Part shown: positions 48,287 through 61,243 of the stretch, piece by piece
Position numbering within the stretch: the first letter of the stretch is position 1
How the letters are laid out: each line of letters begins with the position of its first letter
From: Hydra vulgaris
Taxonomy: Eukaryota; Cnidaria; Hydrozoa; Anthoathecata; Hydridae
Reading direction: 5' to 3'
Length of the DNA: 64,000 bases
NCBI RefSeq assembly: GCF_038396675.1
Contig: NC_088932.1
Location: forward strand, 22,582,501 to 22,646,500
The notes under the pieces: model-generated
Seen by the model: only the letters and a program-made list of their open reading frames with translations
What the model was told of the DNA's origin: nothing
The model's database searches: none
Made by a program: the position numbers and the translations under genes

Positions 48287-48705
48287 ATGTTGTAGAATTA
48301 GTGGTTAAAATATGTCTATTATAATATATAAATAAAACCAAAAATTTATAATTAGTACTTTTTAATCAATCTTGGATTTTCGTTGGTCTAAATAGATGTG
48401 AAAAGGGTACGGAAATTGATTTAGATCCATTTATAATGATTCGATCAGTATTTTGTTTGATTTTGTCAACCGCGTCAAACCGCATAAACATGGGTAAATT
48501 GTGTCAACTTTGTATCTTTGAACTCACTTCAAACCTAACTAACGGTTTTATTCTAATTTATATTTTATTCTATATTTTTTCTAACCAATGAGGGTTAATA
48601 GTGCATGGTTCAACATAAGATTAGTCTGCATCTTACAAACTATGACTACACAAGCACTGTAAAAATAGGCTTTTTTCAAAATGTTGACCAAGCTGTATTT
48701 CGCTA

Positions 48706-49730
48706 TCAATATTTTGTGGCGAATCCTTTGTTGTAGATCACAGCCTTGCATCTTCGAGGCATAGATTCAATCAGGTGATCAATGAAACTTTGTGGAATCG
48801 CTGCCCAGGCATTTTGGATTTGTTAAAACAGTTGATCCTTATTATGAACACCTTCACGATTAATTCTGCGGTTGACGATCTCCCGCAGGTTCTCGATAGG
48901 GTTGAGATCCGGAGATTGAGGCGGCCAATCCATCACCGATAGGTGGTTATCTTGAAACCACTGCTTGTCTACTTTTGCAGTGTGTTTCGGATTGTTGTCT
49001 TGCTGAAAAACCCATTTTATTGGCATATTCCATTCAGCATGACGTAACATAACATCTTTCAGGATATTTTTATACATGAAACGGTCCATTATTCCATCGT
49101 TTCGATGTATTGGACCTCGACTGTTAGCAGAAAAACACCCCCAGACCATTACATTGCCTCCACCATGCTTCACGGTCTTATGGCAGTAACGTAAATCGAG
49201 GCGTTTTCCGGCTGGTCGACGTACACGGCAAATGCCATTATTCCCAATGATGTTGAACTTCGATTCATCACTGAACAGGACAGTTCGCCATTTCTGCACA
49301 TTCCAGTCAATATGAGATGTAGCAAACAGGAGTCTTTTCTTTTGGTTTTTTAGTGAAATCAGCGGTTTCTTTGCAGGGCGTCGAGAAAACAATCCAGCGT
49401 CAACAGCACGTTGTCTGATTGTTTGGTCCGATACAGGCAGCTCTAATTGCTTTTGTATCTGGACTGATGATATCCAGGGATCCTTCTTGATGGATCTGAC
49501 GATCATAGAATCCTCTCTAGAAGTGGTGGAGCGCGGTCTTCCACCTTTGTTATCTGCTGCCAACTTCCCTGTAGAACGATATTTGGAACATAGTCTTGAT
49601 GCTGTCAATTTTTCACGCAATATTTATCACAAATACTTTTTTGTGACATTCCACTTACGTAATCGCCAATAATTTTCTTTCTTAGTTCCAATCCAAGACT
49701 GTCGGGAGCCATTTTTGCACTTGAAGTCAT
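48706..49730 (-). pseudogene. Tc1-like transposase, nearly intact
   Basis: About 340 codons from ATG 49730 (or 49712) to the stop at 48706. N-terminal paired-like helix-turn-helix: MAPDSLGLELRKKIIGDYV, SQKSICDKY and, after a frameshift near 49620, CSKYRSTGKLA. GRPRSTT forms the GRPR AT-hook-like motif. The catalytic D-D-E is complete: FSDESKF, QDNNPKHTA and WPPQSPDLNPIENL. C-terminus: NAWAAIPQSFIDHLIESMPR and KGFATKY. Only the frameshift and a TAA at about 48820 (where Gln is usual) break it. It cuts and pastes at TA sites. Young copy judging by the few lesions. Confidence 0.9.
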
Positions 49731-49984
49731 AAAAATAATAAAAATAAATCATCACGCTTCTCAAGGCTTACCGTGTTACATTTACCTTGTGATGGCTCTG
49801 TGGAACACAACGTCTTGGTTGGATAAGGACTGTATTGATGTAATGAAACACTTGTTGTATTTGACTTCTTGTATTGATGTTCTTCGATAAAACATTTTGA
49901 TAAAACTCACTTCGATAAACTGTCTTGATAATACTGACTGATTGACTTCCATATACTGACTGATTAACATGTCAATTTACATGT

Positions 49985-49995
49985 CTTTTATATAG
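49985..49995 (-). promoter_or_regulatory. TATA box ctatataaaag
   Basis: Perfect TATA-box match on the minus strand, about 255 bp upstream of the Tc1 transposase ATG and directly downstream of the HSE-like array. A donor-like cacaag|gtaaat follows at 49796/49795, so a 5' UTR intron is possible. Confidence 0.55.
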
Positions 49996-50015
49996 TAAAA
50001 GTGAACCTGTTCTAG

Positions 50016-50180
50016 ATGATTCTAGATGCTTCTATTCGATGCTTATGGAAGCTTCTGGATGCGTCTGGATGCGTCTGGATGCTTCTGAATGTTTCTGGAT
50101 ACTTCTGGATGCTTCCAGATGCTTCTTCTGGAAACTTCTGGAAGCTTCTGCATGCTTCTGGAAACTTCTGGATACTTCCT
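50016..50180 (-). promoter_or_regulatory. heat-shock-element-like array
   Basis: Ten-bp periodic gcttctggat units. 50126-50148 reads TTC-tg-GAA-ac-TTC-tg-GAA-gc-TTC, five perfect alternating HSF pentamers. Another three units are at 50156-50168 and a GAA-gc-TTC at 50048-50055. Upstream of a TATA box, this is the layout of a heat-shock promoter. Confidence 0.55.
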
Positions 50181-50472
50181 TTAATTATTAAAAAACTTCC
50201 GTGACGTTGACACGGACCAGACATAAGAAAATGAAACAAACCAAAAAGTTGCACTTGTTTTGTCCGTTGCAAAATGGCACTTGTCAACAAAATTCTGTCT
50301 GTGTGCTGTCACCTGTCAGCTGATTGCTCGTGTCATGGCATGCTATGACTCCAGACTCCTGAACTGTTTGCTGTGCTAGTATAGTTCGTTTCGTTTTTAA
50401 GACATGTAAAATTAGGAACACTTTTTAGCATTGTTCTATGTTGGTTGCAAATGTTTTGTCCAATACTGCATA

Positions 50473-51118
<646 letters not shown>

Positions 51119-51394
51119 GTTTGTGTGCCACAAAATTTGAAATCAATTTTTGAAAGCTTTTTTCTCAACCAATTTTGCTCAAATTTTGCACACTTAATCA
51201 TTTTCGATGACAATACAAGGAAATGGAAAAATTTGACCAAAAAAAGTAAATTAAGTTAACAAAAATTTAATTTGTATTTTCCCATAAATTTTATTTATTT
51301 GATATGAATTGCGTATTACGTCACAAAAATCAGTGATTTGCAAATTATTTGCGGTTTCGAAGACATTAAAGCGCAGCGATTCAAAACCTATTGT

Positions 51395-54300
51395 TTTTTA
51401 AGTCTTAAGAGTCATTTTTTGTAAGAATCAGGCAGTCAATGGAAGTGACCTCCTCCAAATTGCTTGAATTTTTTATATATTGATCAGAATATAGAGAAAA
51501 CCTGTTGGGGAAAAAAAAAAATTTCAAAAATGTTTCGTTCACTCGGAATCTGGGCTTAAATTTTTGAGATTTTTTTAAAAATTTTTAGAAATTTAGTTTT
51601 TGCCACCTTTGAACCCATTTTTTTGGCAAGGCAAAAAGTTGCACATAGCTTTTGTAGTTAATATCAGACGTAACCCAAAAGCTCTCTCCAAAATATATAA
51701 AAAAGTTGCGTGACACTGTGCTGTTGGCTAATTATCATAGTTCAAAAGTACAAAATCAATCAGTTTTGTCAACTTTTAATCGCAGTTAATTCTAGCGGCG
51801 AAGTGTTGCACACAATTTTTCTTTTAGGGTTTGAAATTATCAAAGGTATTGAGTCTAAAAATGCAAAGAAAGTTATGTGATACCTAAGGCCTATTAATAT
51901 ATTAAAGCTTGAAATTGAAAAAAAATGTTTTAGTATACTTACAAAATGAACCATTACGGCAGAGGCGCTTAGTTTTGTAAAAATGTAAACATATCCAACT
52001 GTCAATACAAAAAAGTCCTAACATAATAATAAAAAAAATTCGTGTGATCTTTAGATATTAAGTTAAAAATAAAGGTACAAATTGTTAAAAATGATTAAGT
52101 ACGAAGAGATATTTTTTTGGACACACAGATGAGGTTTTCGCTCACAATAAAATTTCTATCATCCAAAATTAGCATTTAGCATTACACAAAACATTGCACG
52201 TAATGTTAAGAAAAAATTTAAGCGTTTCTGACTATGATATAGAAATCATAACAATTGAAATAAATAATAATAAAAAACAATACATGATCAGAAGTGAATT
52301 ATTTAAATTTACGTCATAACCAAATAACTTGTGGTGATCGAATGGAAGAAGAATCGCTGATATCACGATTGTGGAGAAACAAGTTAGTGGGCGGTTGTTT
52401 ACTTTACCATAAAAATGTCTTAACTTTATTTTAACGATCTTTAAAATTTGCATAAATAGAGTAGATATTTTATCATTGCTATTGAGAAATAGGTACTGCA
52501 TAAATAGAACTTGTTTTTAGTTGAGTATGAAACAAAACAAATATTTTTATGAAAACTGTTGTTGCTTTTCAAAAGGAAATTGTGGATCATTCAAAAAACA
52601 TAAAATTATAAACAAAATGTTCTACATTCATCAGCTGGGAGATGTTGATGTTAAGAAACACCTCATCAACTTAAAGGTAATTATGTATTTTAAATTTACG
52701 CAGACTGTAATATAATTTTTATAATTACATACTTTATAACTTCTCTGCAATAAGATTTTGAGACAAAGTTCTTTAAACAAAAAAAAATAGCTCTTTTAAT
52801 CAATTCCTCACTCTTTTAATAAATAATCACTAAATTAATCACACTCTTGCAATATTGTATTTTAATAATAACAACAATGTATTTCAAACTTGTAAACATT
52901 TTTCATGAAGAGTCAGATTATAAACAATGCTTTAAATGACACACTTAATAATTGTTTAAAAAATTGTTTTTAGGTCATGCGATTAAACGATAATAATATT
53001 TGGGAAGAAAATGGACTTATTGCAAATAGACTTAAAAGAAATCTTGAAAAGGATGAACAAATATGTGCTTTTCACCGGTACACGTTTGGTATTGCATGGA
53101 GTCCTCCAAAAATATGCTTTCATCCTCACCATCTAAATATAAAAGGAAAAAAATCTCCCGCTTTAAGGGCGTCACCAATACATGTCGTCATATCAATGTC
53201 AAAGCGATACAATGAAGTATTTTCAGTTGGTGCAATGCTGTGTTTTACCCATTTAAAGCAAGAAACTGCTTTATCTAGAGTCAACAAAAACACCAATTTA
53301 TGTACAGAAACACAAACATAACAAGAACAAACATATATGACACCTGCTACTCCAGATGAAGAATTTGATCCCGGTGAAATTAATGTTTCACAGGAGATTT
53401 TGGACGAATCTCTAAGAAGCCGTGAGAGTGTAACTGAGGTTCTTAATGCAAGTCCAATAAAATTTAGATTAAAAAGGAAGTTCGAATATCTGGAAGATAC
53501 TACTAAAGATAAGTTAAAACGCAAGTATGTTCGCCTAGAAAACTTATTAAAGAAAAAATTTGCGGAAGCTGTTGCTCCTGGACAAGAGGAAATACTTATA
53601 GATTTTCTTAACAGTAAAAATGTTGATGAAATAAATAGCCCTCTCCCAATTGAAATTATTCGTGCTCAGAAAGTATATAAGCAAAGTGATTCCATGCGAA
53701 AGTTAGTTATCCTCTCATTATTAGACCATACCAAGTATACCAAAAAGTTTATAATGAACACATTTGAGTGTACCAAACATCGTATAGAAACAGCAAGAAA
53801 ATGGCATGCATCTCATAAAGGGTTGGCATTTCCAGAGAAGAAAGTATTCGTCTGATCTAGTCTTGATCAAACAAAGTGTGAACATTTCTTAGACTTTATA
53901 TTTACAAGCGGTATTTTGCATGATTTTGCTTATGGAATAACCAAATTAAAATACGACAGCGGTGAAGAACAAAAGATAGTGCATGCAATACTGACGACAA
54001 AATATAGCCACGCTATCATGTTCTATCGAAAAAGTTGTAGTGAAAACAATTATATACCATTATCTGATTCAAGTTTGTGGAAAGTATTGCATGCAATAAA
54101 ACCTTCAAGTCGAAAAAGCTTAGCTGGATTAGATGATGTTACTGCTTCAGGCATGAATGGTTTTCAAACATTACAAAAATTGGCACAAAGATTTAGTTCT
54201 AAATCTCTCGAAGCTGCCCTTGAAAAAGGAAAAAGGTATTTGAAAACAAGTTATCAAACCAATTGTAGTGTCAATGACTCAAACATTTCTTCTCATAGCT

Positions 54301-57235
54301 CAAAACATGCCTTATCAGATCCATCTGAAAAAAATCTTCAATCCAACACAGAGATATCAGAAGTGGTATGTGCCGATTGCTATGATTTGTGCAAAGCTAT
54401 CGAGATGATCAAAGAACTAACAATTCAAAATTCTGACGATGCTGATTCTATTTATGATTTGGAAACTGCTGTAAAGGATGTATTCAACTACATAAAACAC
54501 CTGATGAGAGATTCTCAACAGAAAAAGGCAAAAATTGAAGCTTTTAAGCAATTAAACGATGAAACTGCTTTCTGGCTTAAAGATTTTTGTCAAAAAATTC
54601 TTCCGGTTCGATACAAAGAGGGCCAAAGAGAGTATTTTGGCAAGAAAGGAATGAGTTTACATGTGGATATATTCTTCATAAAAATAGCAGGAAAGTTATT
54701 CAAACGTGTTTACTTTACTTCAATGTATAGGTGTGATCAGGGAATAGGTGTAAAGACAATTTTAAGGAGTTACGTTGACTCTGGTAATAATCTTTTGACT
54801 GCTGAAGATATACACAAGGCTATGCATTATAGTTTTGGCGCTAAAAATGCAAAAGTAGCAGTTGCTCAAATTAGCAATGATAAAACTGTAGTTACTGGAC
54901 CAAAGATTAAGAACATTAGCAACTATTACTCATTTGAGTTTGGTGAGAAAAGTATGAAGATGTGGCGTTATTTCAATATCGGTGAGGGAATTGAACAAGA
55001 GTATGGAAATCTTAAAATTCAACCCTCGATTAAGTTGTTGTTGCCATATAGCAAAACAGATAATTCAATTAAGCGTAACAAGTCACTTAAGGAAAAACAG
55101 AAAAGAAGTGACAGGCAATTATATTCATTAAGATTTTGCACTGAAATGAATTGTACTTTATCATTTGAAAGCGATGCTGAGTTAGAAGAACACATGCTAT
55201 CCGGTCTTCATACAGTTCCGAAATCATTAACATCATTGGATAAAGTTCGCAACTCGTTTGTTCATAAGATGAAAATTACTTCACAACTAAATATGCCAAT
55301 TTCTTCATCCTCTAACAGTGCTTCCGTAAAAGACAAACCACATTGCATGAACATTTTTCTATTGCAAGGTTGGGCATTACCAGTTCGAAGTTCTTTTAGA
55401 TTTTCAAATCAGCAGAAAGAACTGTTGTATAAATACTTTATTCGTGGAGAAGAATCAGGTAATAAAATGAGCCCTGAGCAGGTTCACATGCAGCTGAGGA
55501 GAGAACTTCCGCCTGATCAATATGTAACTAGCCAACAGATAAGATCTTTATTTTCAAGGTAGGCATTGTTGCTATCAAAACTTTTGCAAATTAGATTATG
55601 TTTCTGACTGTTAAATAGTTCTTTTACAAATATGAAATTAAAATTTAGGTGAAAGTTATAATTTTGTGTGTTTGTTTACATATGTTTAAAAATATGTACA
55701 ATTGATATTGTTATAGATTTAGTAACCTGAAAAGAAAAGGTAAGCTGGTAGAACCGACAACAGAAAATAATGAAAATAGTCAGGTTAACGATAACAAAGA
55801 AGTTTATGGCGAAAATGATGACTTTAATCTGGCAGGAGACAATGAAGATGATAATAAATATGAGGAAGACATCGCCAATCTTGCAAAAGAAATTTGTCTT
55901 GTATGGAAAGTGAATGATTGGGTTGCTGTTGCATATAAAAAACAATGGAATATTGGATATATTGTGGAGGTAATATTATTCAAAGTATATATTAGTTTCA
56001 AGTTTTTATTTTGTTTTACAAAACAGTGCTCTAAAATAAAAGGAATATAAATAAAATGTAAAAATAATTTCAGAATGACATTATATAAGACTTTACAAGT
56101 TTTATTGAATGTAAGCAAAATTAAACAAATCATAAACTCTTTATTATATTATTTTAAATGTTGCGCTAATACTTTAAGGTATCTATAACTGGGATCAGAG
56201 TTAATTGTATGATTAACGGGCAAGAGAAGAATACTTTTCGCTGGCCAGTTACTACCGAGGAGATAAATAACCAAACTGATAAAATTATCTGTTTAGTAAA
56301 TGCTCCTTTTCTAATCAGTGGTTGTGGCGATTATTCATTATCCGAAGAAGACTATAATACAGTCATATCATTATTCTTAGAGAAACTTACTTCAGCAGAG
56401 TAGAAATTATGTGTGATGTGGTGGATGTGTGTAAATGGCTCTATTAATAAATGAAAAACTAATTTTTAAATGGAAAAACATTTAAATGTTTGATTTATGT
56501 TTTATTTCATTAGCAATATAGTTATCTTGATGTTAGATTTTTGTTCAGTTTTTAATTCATGTTATATCATGCGTGTGACAAAATCACACGAATTTTTTTT
56601 ATTATTATGTTAGGACCTTTTTGTATTGACAGTTGGATATGTTTACATTTTTACAAAACTAAGCGCCTCTGCCGTAATGGTTCATTTTGTAAGTATACTA
56701 AAACATTTTTTTTCAATTTCAAGCTTTAATATATTAATAGGCCTTAGGTATCACATAACTTTCTTTGCATTTTTAGACTCAATACCTTTGATAATTTCAA
56801 ACCCTAAAAGAAAAATTGTGTGCAACACTTCGCCGCTAGAATTAACTGCGATTAAAAGTTGACAAAACTGATTGATTTTGTACTTTTGAACTATGATAAT
56901 TAGCCAACAGCACAGTGTCACGCAACTTTTTTATATATTTTGGAGAGAGCTTTTGGGTTACGTCTGATATTAACTACAAAAGCTATGTGCAACTTTTTGC
57001 CTTGCCAAAAAAATGGGTTCAAAGGTGGCAAAAACTAAATTTCTAAAAATTTTTAAAAAAATCTCAAAAATTTAAGCCCAGATTCCGAGTGAACGAAACA
57101 TTTTTGAAATTTTTTTTTTTCCCCAACAGGTTTTCTCTATATTCTGATCAATATATAAAAAATTCAAGCAATTTGGAGGAGGTCACTTCCACAGTTTCAG
57201 GAATTTGCCTGATTCTTAGAAAAAACGGCTCTTAA
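51395..57235 (+). mobile_element. unclassified DNA transposon, ~5.8 kb, ~650-bp TIRs
   Basis: 51395-52047 and 56578-57235 are inverted copies of one another. The inner part (51769-52005 against 56626-56862) translates to the same 78-residue string with no difference, so the arms are almost identical. The outer 40-60 bp diverge and differ by a small indel, so exact ends and target duplication are not settled. Contains one four-exon gene on the plus strand. Confidence 0.9.
52521..56403 (+). pseudogene. four-exon transposase-like gene of the long-TIR element
   Basis: Exons 52521-52676, 52974-55558, 55717-55969 and 56179-56403 join in phase (0, 2, 0) into one 1,073-codon frame with only two stops, TAA 53319 and TGA 53853. 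Blocks: ICAFHRYTFGIAW and CFHPHHL (zinc-like); FLDFIFTSGILHDFAYGI; SLWKVLHAIKPSSRKSLAGLD; YFGKKGMSLHVD then MYRCDQ; ILRSYVDSGNNLLTAEDI; MWRYFNIGEGIEQEYG; a C2H2-like CTEMNC...EEHMLSGLH; QGWALPVRSSFRFSNQQKELL; QYVTSQQIRSLFSR; an acidic stretch; and a C-terminal VWKVNDWVAVAYKKQWNIGY segment like a small chromatin-reader fold. I recall related uncharacterised animal proteins with a longer core; here the section between CDQ and ILRSY, where catalytic acids would lie, seems deleted. Family unnamed to me. Confidence 0.65.
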
Positions 57236-57239
57236 GTTA

Positions 57240-57655
57240 TTAAATTAAAAAACAAAAATTTAGTAAAAACAGTAATTTTTAAATTTTTAAAAAAAAAAAA
57301 ACAGTAATTTTTCCTTCTACAAAAGATTACAAAAAAAGAATTTCTAGGCCCAATAGAATTCTGCTTGCATAAAGCATGGATTTGAAAAAAGAATTTTTTT
57401 TTGATTTACTAGTTTTTAAGCTGCATCTATTTACAGCTTAAATAGCATTATATAACTTTTGTTGGATCAACTCTCTAGAGTGATTATAAGATTAAATTAA
57501 AAAAAATATATATATTTTTATTATTAGAAACCGAAACTTAATGAAATTTAAAAGTAAATCAATGTTCTATTAAAAAAAAAAATGTAATCTCTAGTTATTT
57601 CCATTTCCCAGAGATAATTCAAAGCTACCCCAGATGTGTTCAAAGCTACCTCAGG
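57240..57655. other. AT-rich, no gene
   Basis: Two forward copies of ttcaaagctac (57618, 57639) precede the MITE at 57658. Confidence 0.5.
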
Positions 57656-57657
57656 TT

Positions 57658-57849
57658 GGGGCAGTTTTGAACATTTCTCGCGTGTTAAAGAAATAGGAGT
57701 TCTGACTTAATTTTTAGTTCAGAATTTATTAAAACACTGCAGTTTTGTTCCTTAATCATTGTTTTGACTTCAGAAGAAAAAAAGTGGTTAGAATAATTAA
57801 AATATTGATTTATAAAAAAGAGTTTAAAAAATGTTCAAAGCTGCCCCCC
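57658..57849. mobile_element. MITE, ~190 bp, TIR ggggcagYtttgaacattt
   Basis: 57658-57676 and 57829-57847 are inverted copies with one mismatch. Confidence 0.65.
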
Positions 57850-57893
57850 TACTTTACAAATATATTTATATCTGCCAGGATCACCTTCCCAAT

Positions 57894-57956
57894 TAAATCA
57901 CTAAACTTGGTTTGTTGATTAGGTCTAAATAAATCAGACGCAGGTTTAGTGATTTA
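57894..57956. repeat. inverted repeat, 13-bp arms
   Basis: taaatcactaaac (57894-57906) and gtttagtgattta (57944-57956). Flanking ccttccc and ggaagagg extend the pairing loosely. Confidence 0.7.
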
Positions 57957-57989
57957 CTAAGGAAGAGGTAATAATTCATATAGGTATAA

Positions 57990-58820
57990 ATAAATTTGTA
58001 TACTATTTTCATGTAAATATATAATTAATTACTTTATAGTCGTATATTTTCTATCACTATCTCTCTTTCTTATATATCCTTTTTTTATATGACCTTCAAA
58101 AGTATAAATTTGGAATATCACAACAAACTAAGAGACTTTCTAGAATTCTTATCCACTATACGTTTTTTTCTTGTTTAGTAACGACTATATCGTACACTTC
58201 TCGTAGCTATAACCTGAAAGGGCAACTTCGGGGGAGGTAATAATTCAGGCGGAGTTACAATCTATAGATTATTAGTAAACTACAGTAATCAGTCATTTTT
58301 TTTATTTCAAAATTTTTAAAGTCTCAACCCTAAATTCAAAATAATTCGTCGAGGAATGCTTCTAAATCATTTTCCTAGACGATAGGTTTAAACCTCAAAA
58401 GTTCTGGAATTTTATCAATCATAAATTTCATTAAGCAAAAGTTTGTGAATTGAAAAACAAGTTGCACCAAATAATAACGTTCTGCAATTGGAGAGACAAT
58501 TAGCCACAAATAAATCAGTGGAATTAATTGTAAGTACGGGCTTACAGATAATGAACTTGCTTTGTTGAAACTCTTTGAACTAAAAGTATGTTGGAATCAC
58601 TAGTAAAAATTTAGCATTGTTTTTATACTTGTGAAGTTTAATATTAGGAATTTAAAATAATATAAAGTTTAAAGTAATTATTAGAAAATAAATTTGTTTT
58701 ATTACGCATATTTTATATAACCTATCTTCTTATTATAATGATTAATATGATTTTCCACAGTTGTATTTAAAACTTCATTTTTAATGTTAAAATTTTTTAT
58801 CTACATATATGTAGATTTAA
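57990..58820. other. AT-rich, no gene
   Basis: The word gaggtaataattca occurs at about 57965 and 58236. Nothing else recognised. Confidence 0.5.
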
Positions 58821-58824
58821 AAAA

Positions 58825-58947
58825 GTCATCCATAAAGTACGTACGCAGTAAAACCACTGATATAGGACCCCATCTTCCTTCTGTACGGGTCTGTATGCTT
58901 TAAACGATCTCCTCCTTCCTCTGCGTACGTTATTCATTAAAAATCAC
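58825..58947. mobile_element. MITE, ~120 bp, TIR with gtacgtacgcag
   Basis: Left catccataaagtacgtacgc, right (inverted) aatgaataacgtacgcag. Imperfect; related in its core to the MITE at 30468. Confidence 0.5.
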
Positions 58948-58949
58948 CT

Positions 58950-59590
58950 CACCTTTCCCAACCAAAATTTTTCAAAACATTACCAATGAATAAATTTGAC
59001 TTTAAAAATAACAGAAAAATGTTGAATTAACTATTTTAGTTAATTCATATTTCTCTTTGATATAACATAATGTTGATTTTTAAACTCATGAAAATCTTTT
59101 GGTAATAAAAATTTTTTTTGTTAATAAAAAAAATAATTCAAGATTTTGGAGAGATAGAGAACGAGACATAGTCAAACTGCATGCATACTCGCTATCTTTA
59201 ACACTTCCCTCTTTTGTAGGCAATTGTACGCATTGGGTAACCCCCTCCCCACAAACCAGAGAACATTTTTTATGGAAGACCCCATAGTGCAATTGTAATG
59301 TAATTAATATTATGCTCGATTACAATTCTATATGGATAGATTGAAAATATGTGCATTTTTGTATAAACGAATTTATTCAATTTTTCCCTTAAATTAATTA
59401 TACCACTAGAGACACATGCAACTAAAACCAGAGTTGTGCGCATGTAGCACGTCTTTATTAATCTAAAATCATTTTACTCATGCAAAGCCTCTTTTACTTA
59501 ATGCGAACATTCTTAATTTTTATCAGGTTAATATTTTCAATGTACTTTGTTTTATGTTTAAATGCAAAATTAACTCGTATCCAAATTCTT
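58950..59590. other. intergenic, no gene
   Basis: Short frames only; nothing recognised. Confidence 0.5.
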
Positions 59591-59599
59591 TTGGTGATT

Positions 59600-60165
<566 letters not shown>

Positions 60166-60169
60166 TAAA

Positions 60170-61235
60170 AATTGTACTGTTTATTTAATAAATATTAGAT
60201 TTTGGTTTACTTGTAAAACGAATTTATACTGAAGATGATATATAAAGAAACAAAAAATACAAAAATAAGGAACCCTGGTCTTTAACGTCCGGAGTAGACG
60301 GATCGCTTTAAGATTTCCAGATTTCCGGAAGGAGACAATAAAAAACAACCACGACAGGAACCTTTATTCTTAATGTCACAAATCATATGCTATATCTGCT
60401 TTCTAACCAAAAGGCAGTTAAAAGACGAAATTAGAACCGATATTAGACTTAATCTTAGCCATTAGGCCAAGAAGCGATGATAGAAATGTTTTTTTTGTAA
60501 TTTTAACAATTTTAGATATTATGCAAAATAGTTAATTTTTTACCAAAACATGCAATTAAAGTTTTTAGTCAAAAATTGAGATCAATTTGATGTAATTATG
60601 ATATTAATAGTTTCTCATGGTTTGTTACAAAGTGATGATCTTATTATTATCTCTTGTGGATGTCACAACTACAGTTAAATATTTTTAACTAAAGTTGTGA
60701 TATCAGTATAAGATCATAATGAGATAATTATATGATATCGAAGTATGATAAATTTTTAAAATCACAATAATACACATTGATTACATGTGTTGACTGGTTG
60801 GTTTATCCTTCTTCGGCCAATTGCAATATCAAGGTCACATACCTCGGTCCGCAAAGACAACTTCAGCTCACTTATGAGCATTATTACCCGCTTCGACGGA
60901 CCAAGTGTAAGTGAGTTTGAGGAAAAACAGAAATAAATAATACTAAAAGTCAGAAATAGTTGTGTTAGAAAAGATAATATAGAGAAAAGTGGACAGACAT
61001 TGTATTAGATGCTTGAATGTGCAATAATGTTACTGCATTAAACTATGAAATGCGTGATTAATATTAGTCTCGGAAGTTGGAAGCACTACAAAGTGGACCA
61101 GAATTCACTTTAAATGGACAAAATTAAGAACTAATTCATTTTTGAAAAAAACGATGCAATTAAAGTGCTTAGTAAAACAATTGAGAAGATTGAGATTAGT
61201 ATGAGTTTTACAACTGCTATGTTTACTAAATTTGA
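60170..61235. other. intergenic, no gene
   Basis: Contains a hairpin at 60659-60679 and 60684-60704 (about 21-bp arms, few mismatches). The GC-richer stretches at 60270-60360 and 60800-60910 look like unclassified repeat ends. Confidence 0.45.
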
Positions 61236-61243
61236 CATGAGTA

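Larger units (their letters stand above)
44929..48659 (+). mobile_element. DNA transposon with ~290-bp TIRs
   Basis: 44929-45208 and 48364-48659 are long imperfect inverted repeats. Both begin cagtgctt-tgtagtca-ag and end at ttagaccaacgaaaatccaa. TA lies immediately outside both ends (44927-44928, 48660-48661) and may be the target duplication. It contains the transposase relic 46080-48286, two minisatellites and a nested MITE. Confidence 0.8.
48680..50468 (-). mobile_element. Tc1-like element with HSE-type promoter, left end missing
   Basis: The right end is a Tc1-style TIR: on the minus strand it reads cagtattggacaaaacattt, gcaaccaac and aaaaagtgttcctaatttt (50468 to about 50409). The transposase gene follows after about 680 bp that holds a TATA box and a heat-shock-element-like array. 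The matching left TIR is not found; the sequence runs straight into the TIR of the neighbouring element at 48659, so this end is truncated. Confidence 0.75.

Noticed and set aside
53126..53524. 132-aa frame on the minus strand
   Set aside because: Shadow of exon 2 of the long-TIR element's gene.
51769..56862. 78-aa identical frames at 51769-52005 (-) and 56626-56862 (+) as real genes
   Set aside because: They are the same stretch of the two TIR arms; no domain or start context, and identity is explained by the inverted repeat.
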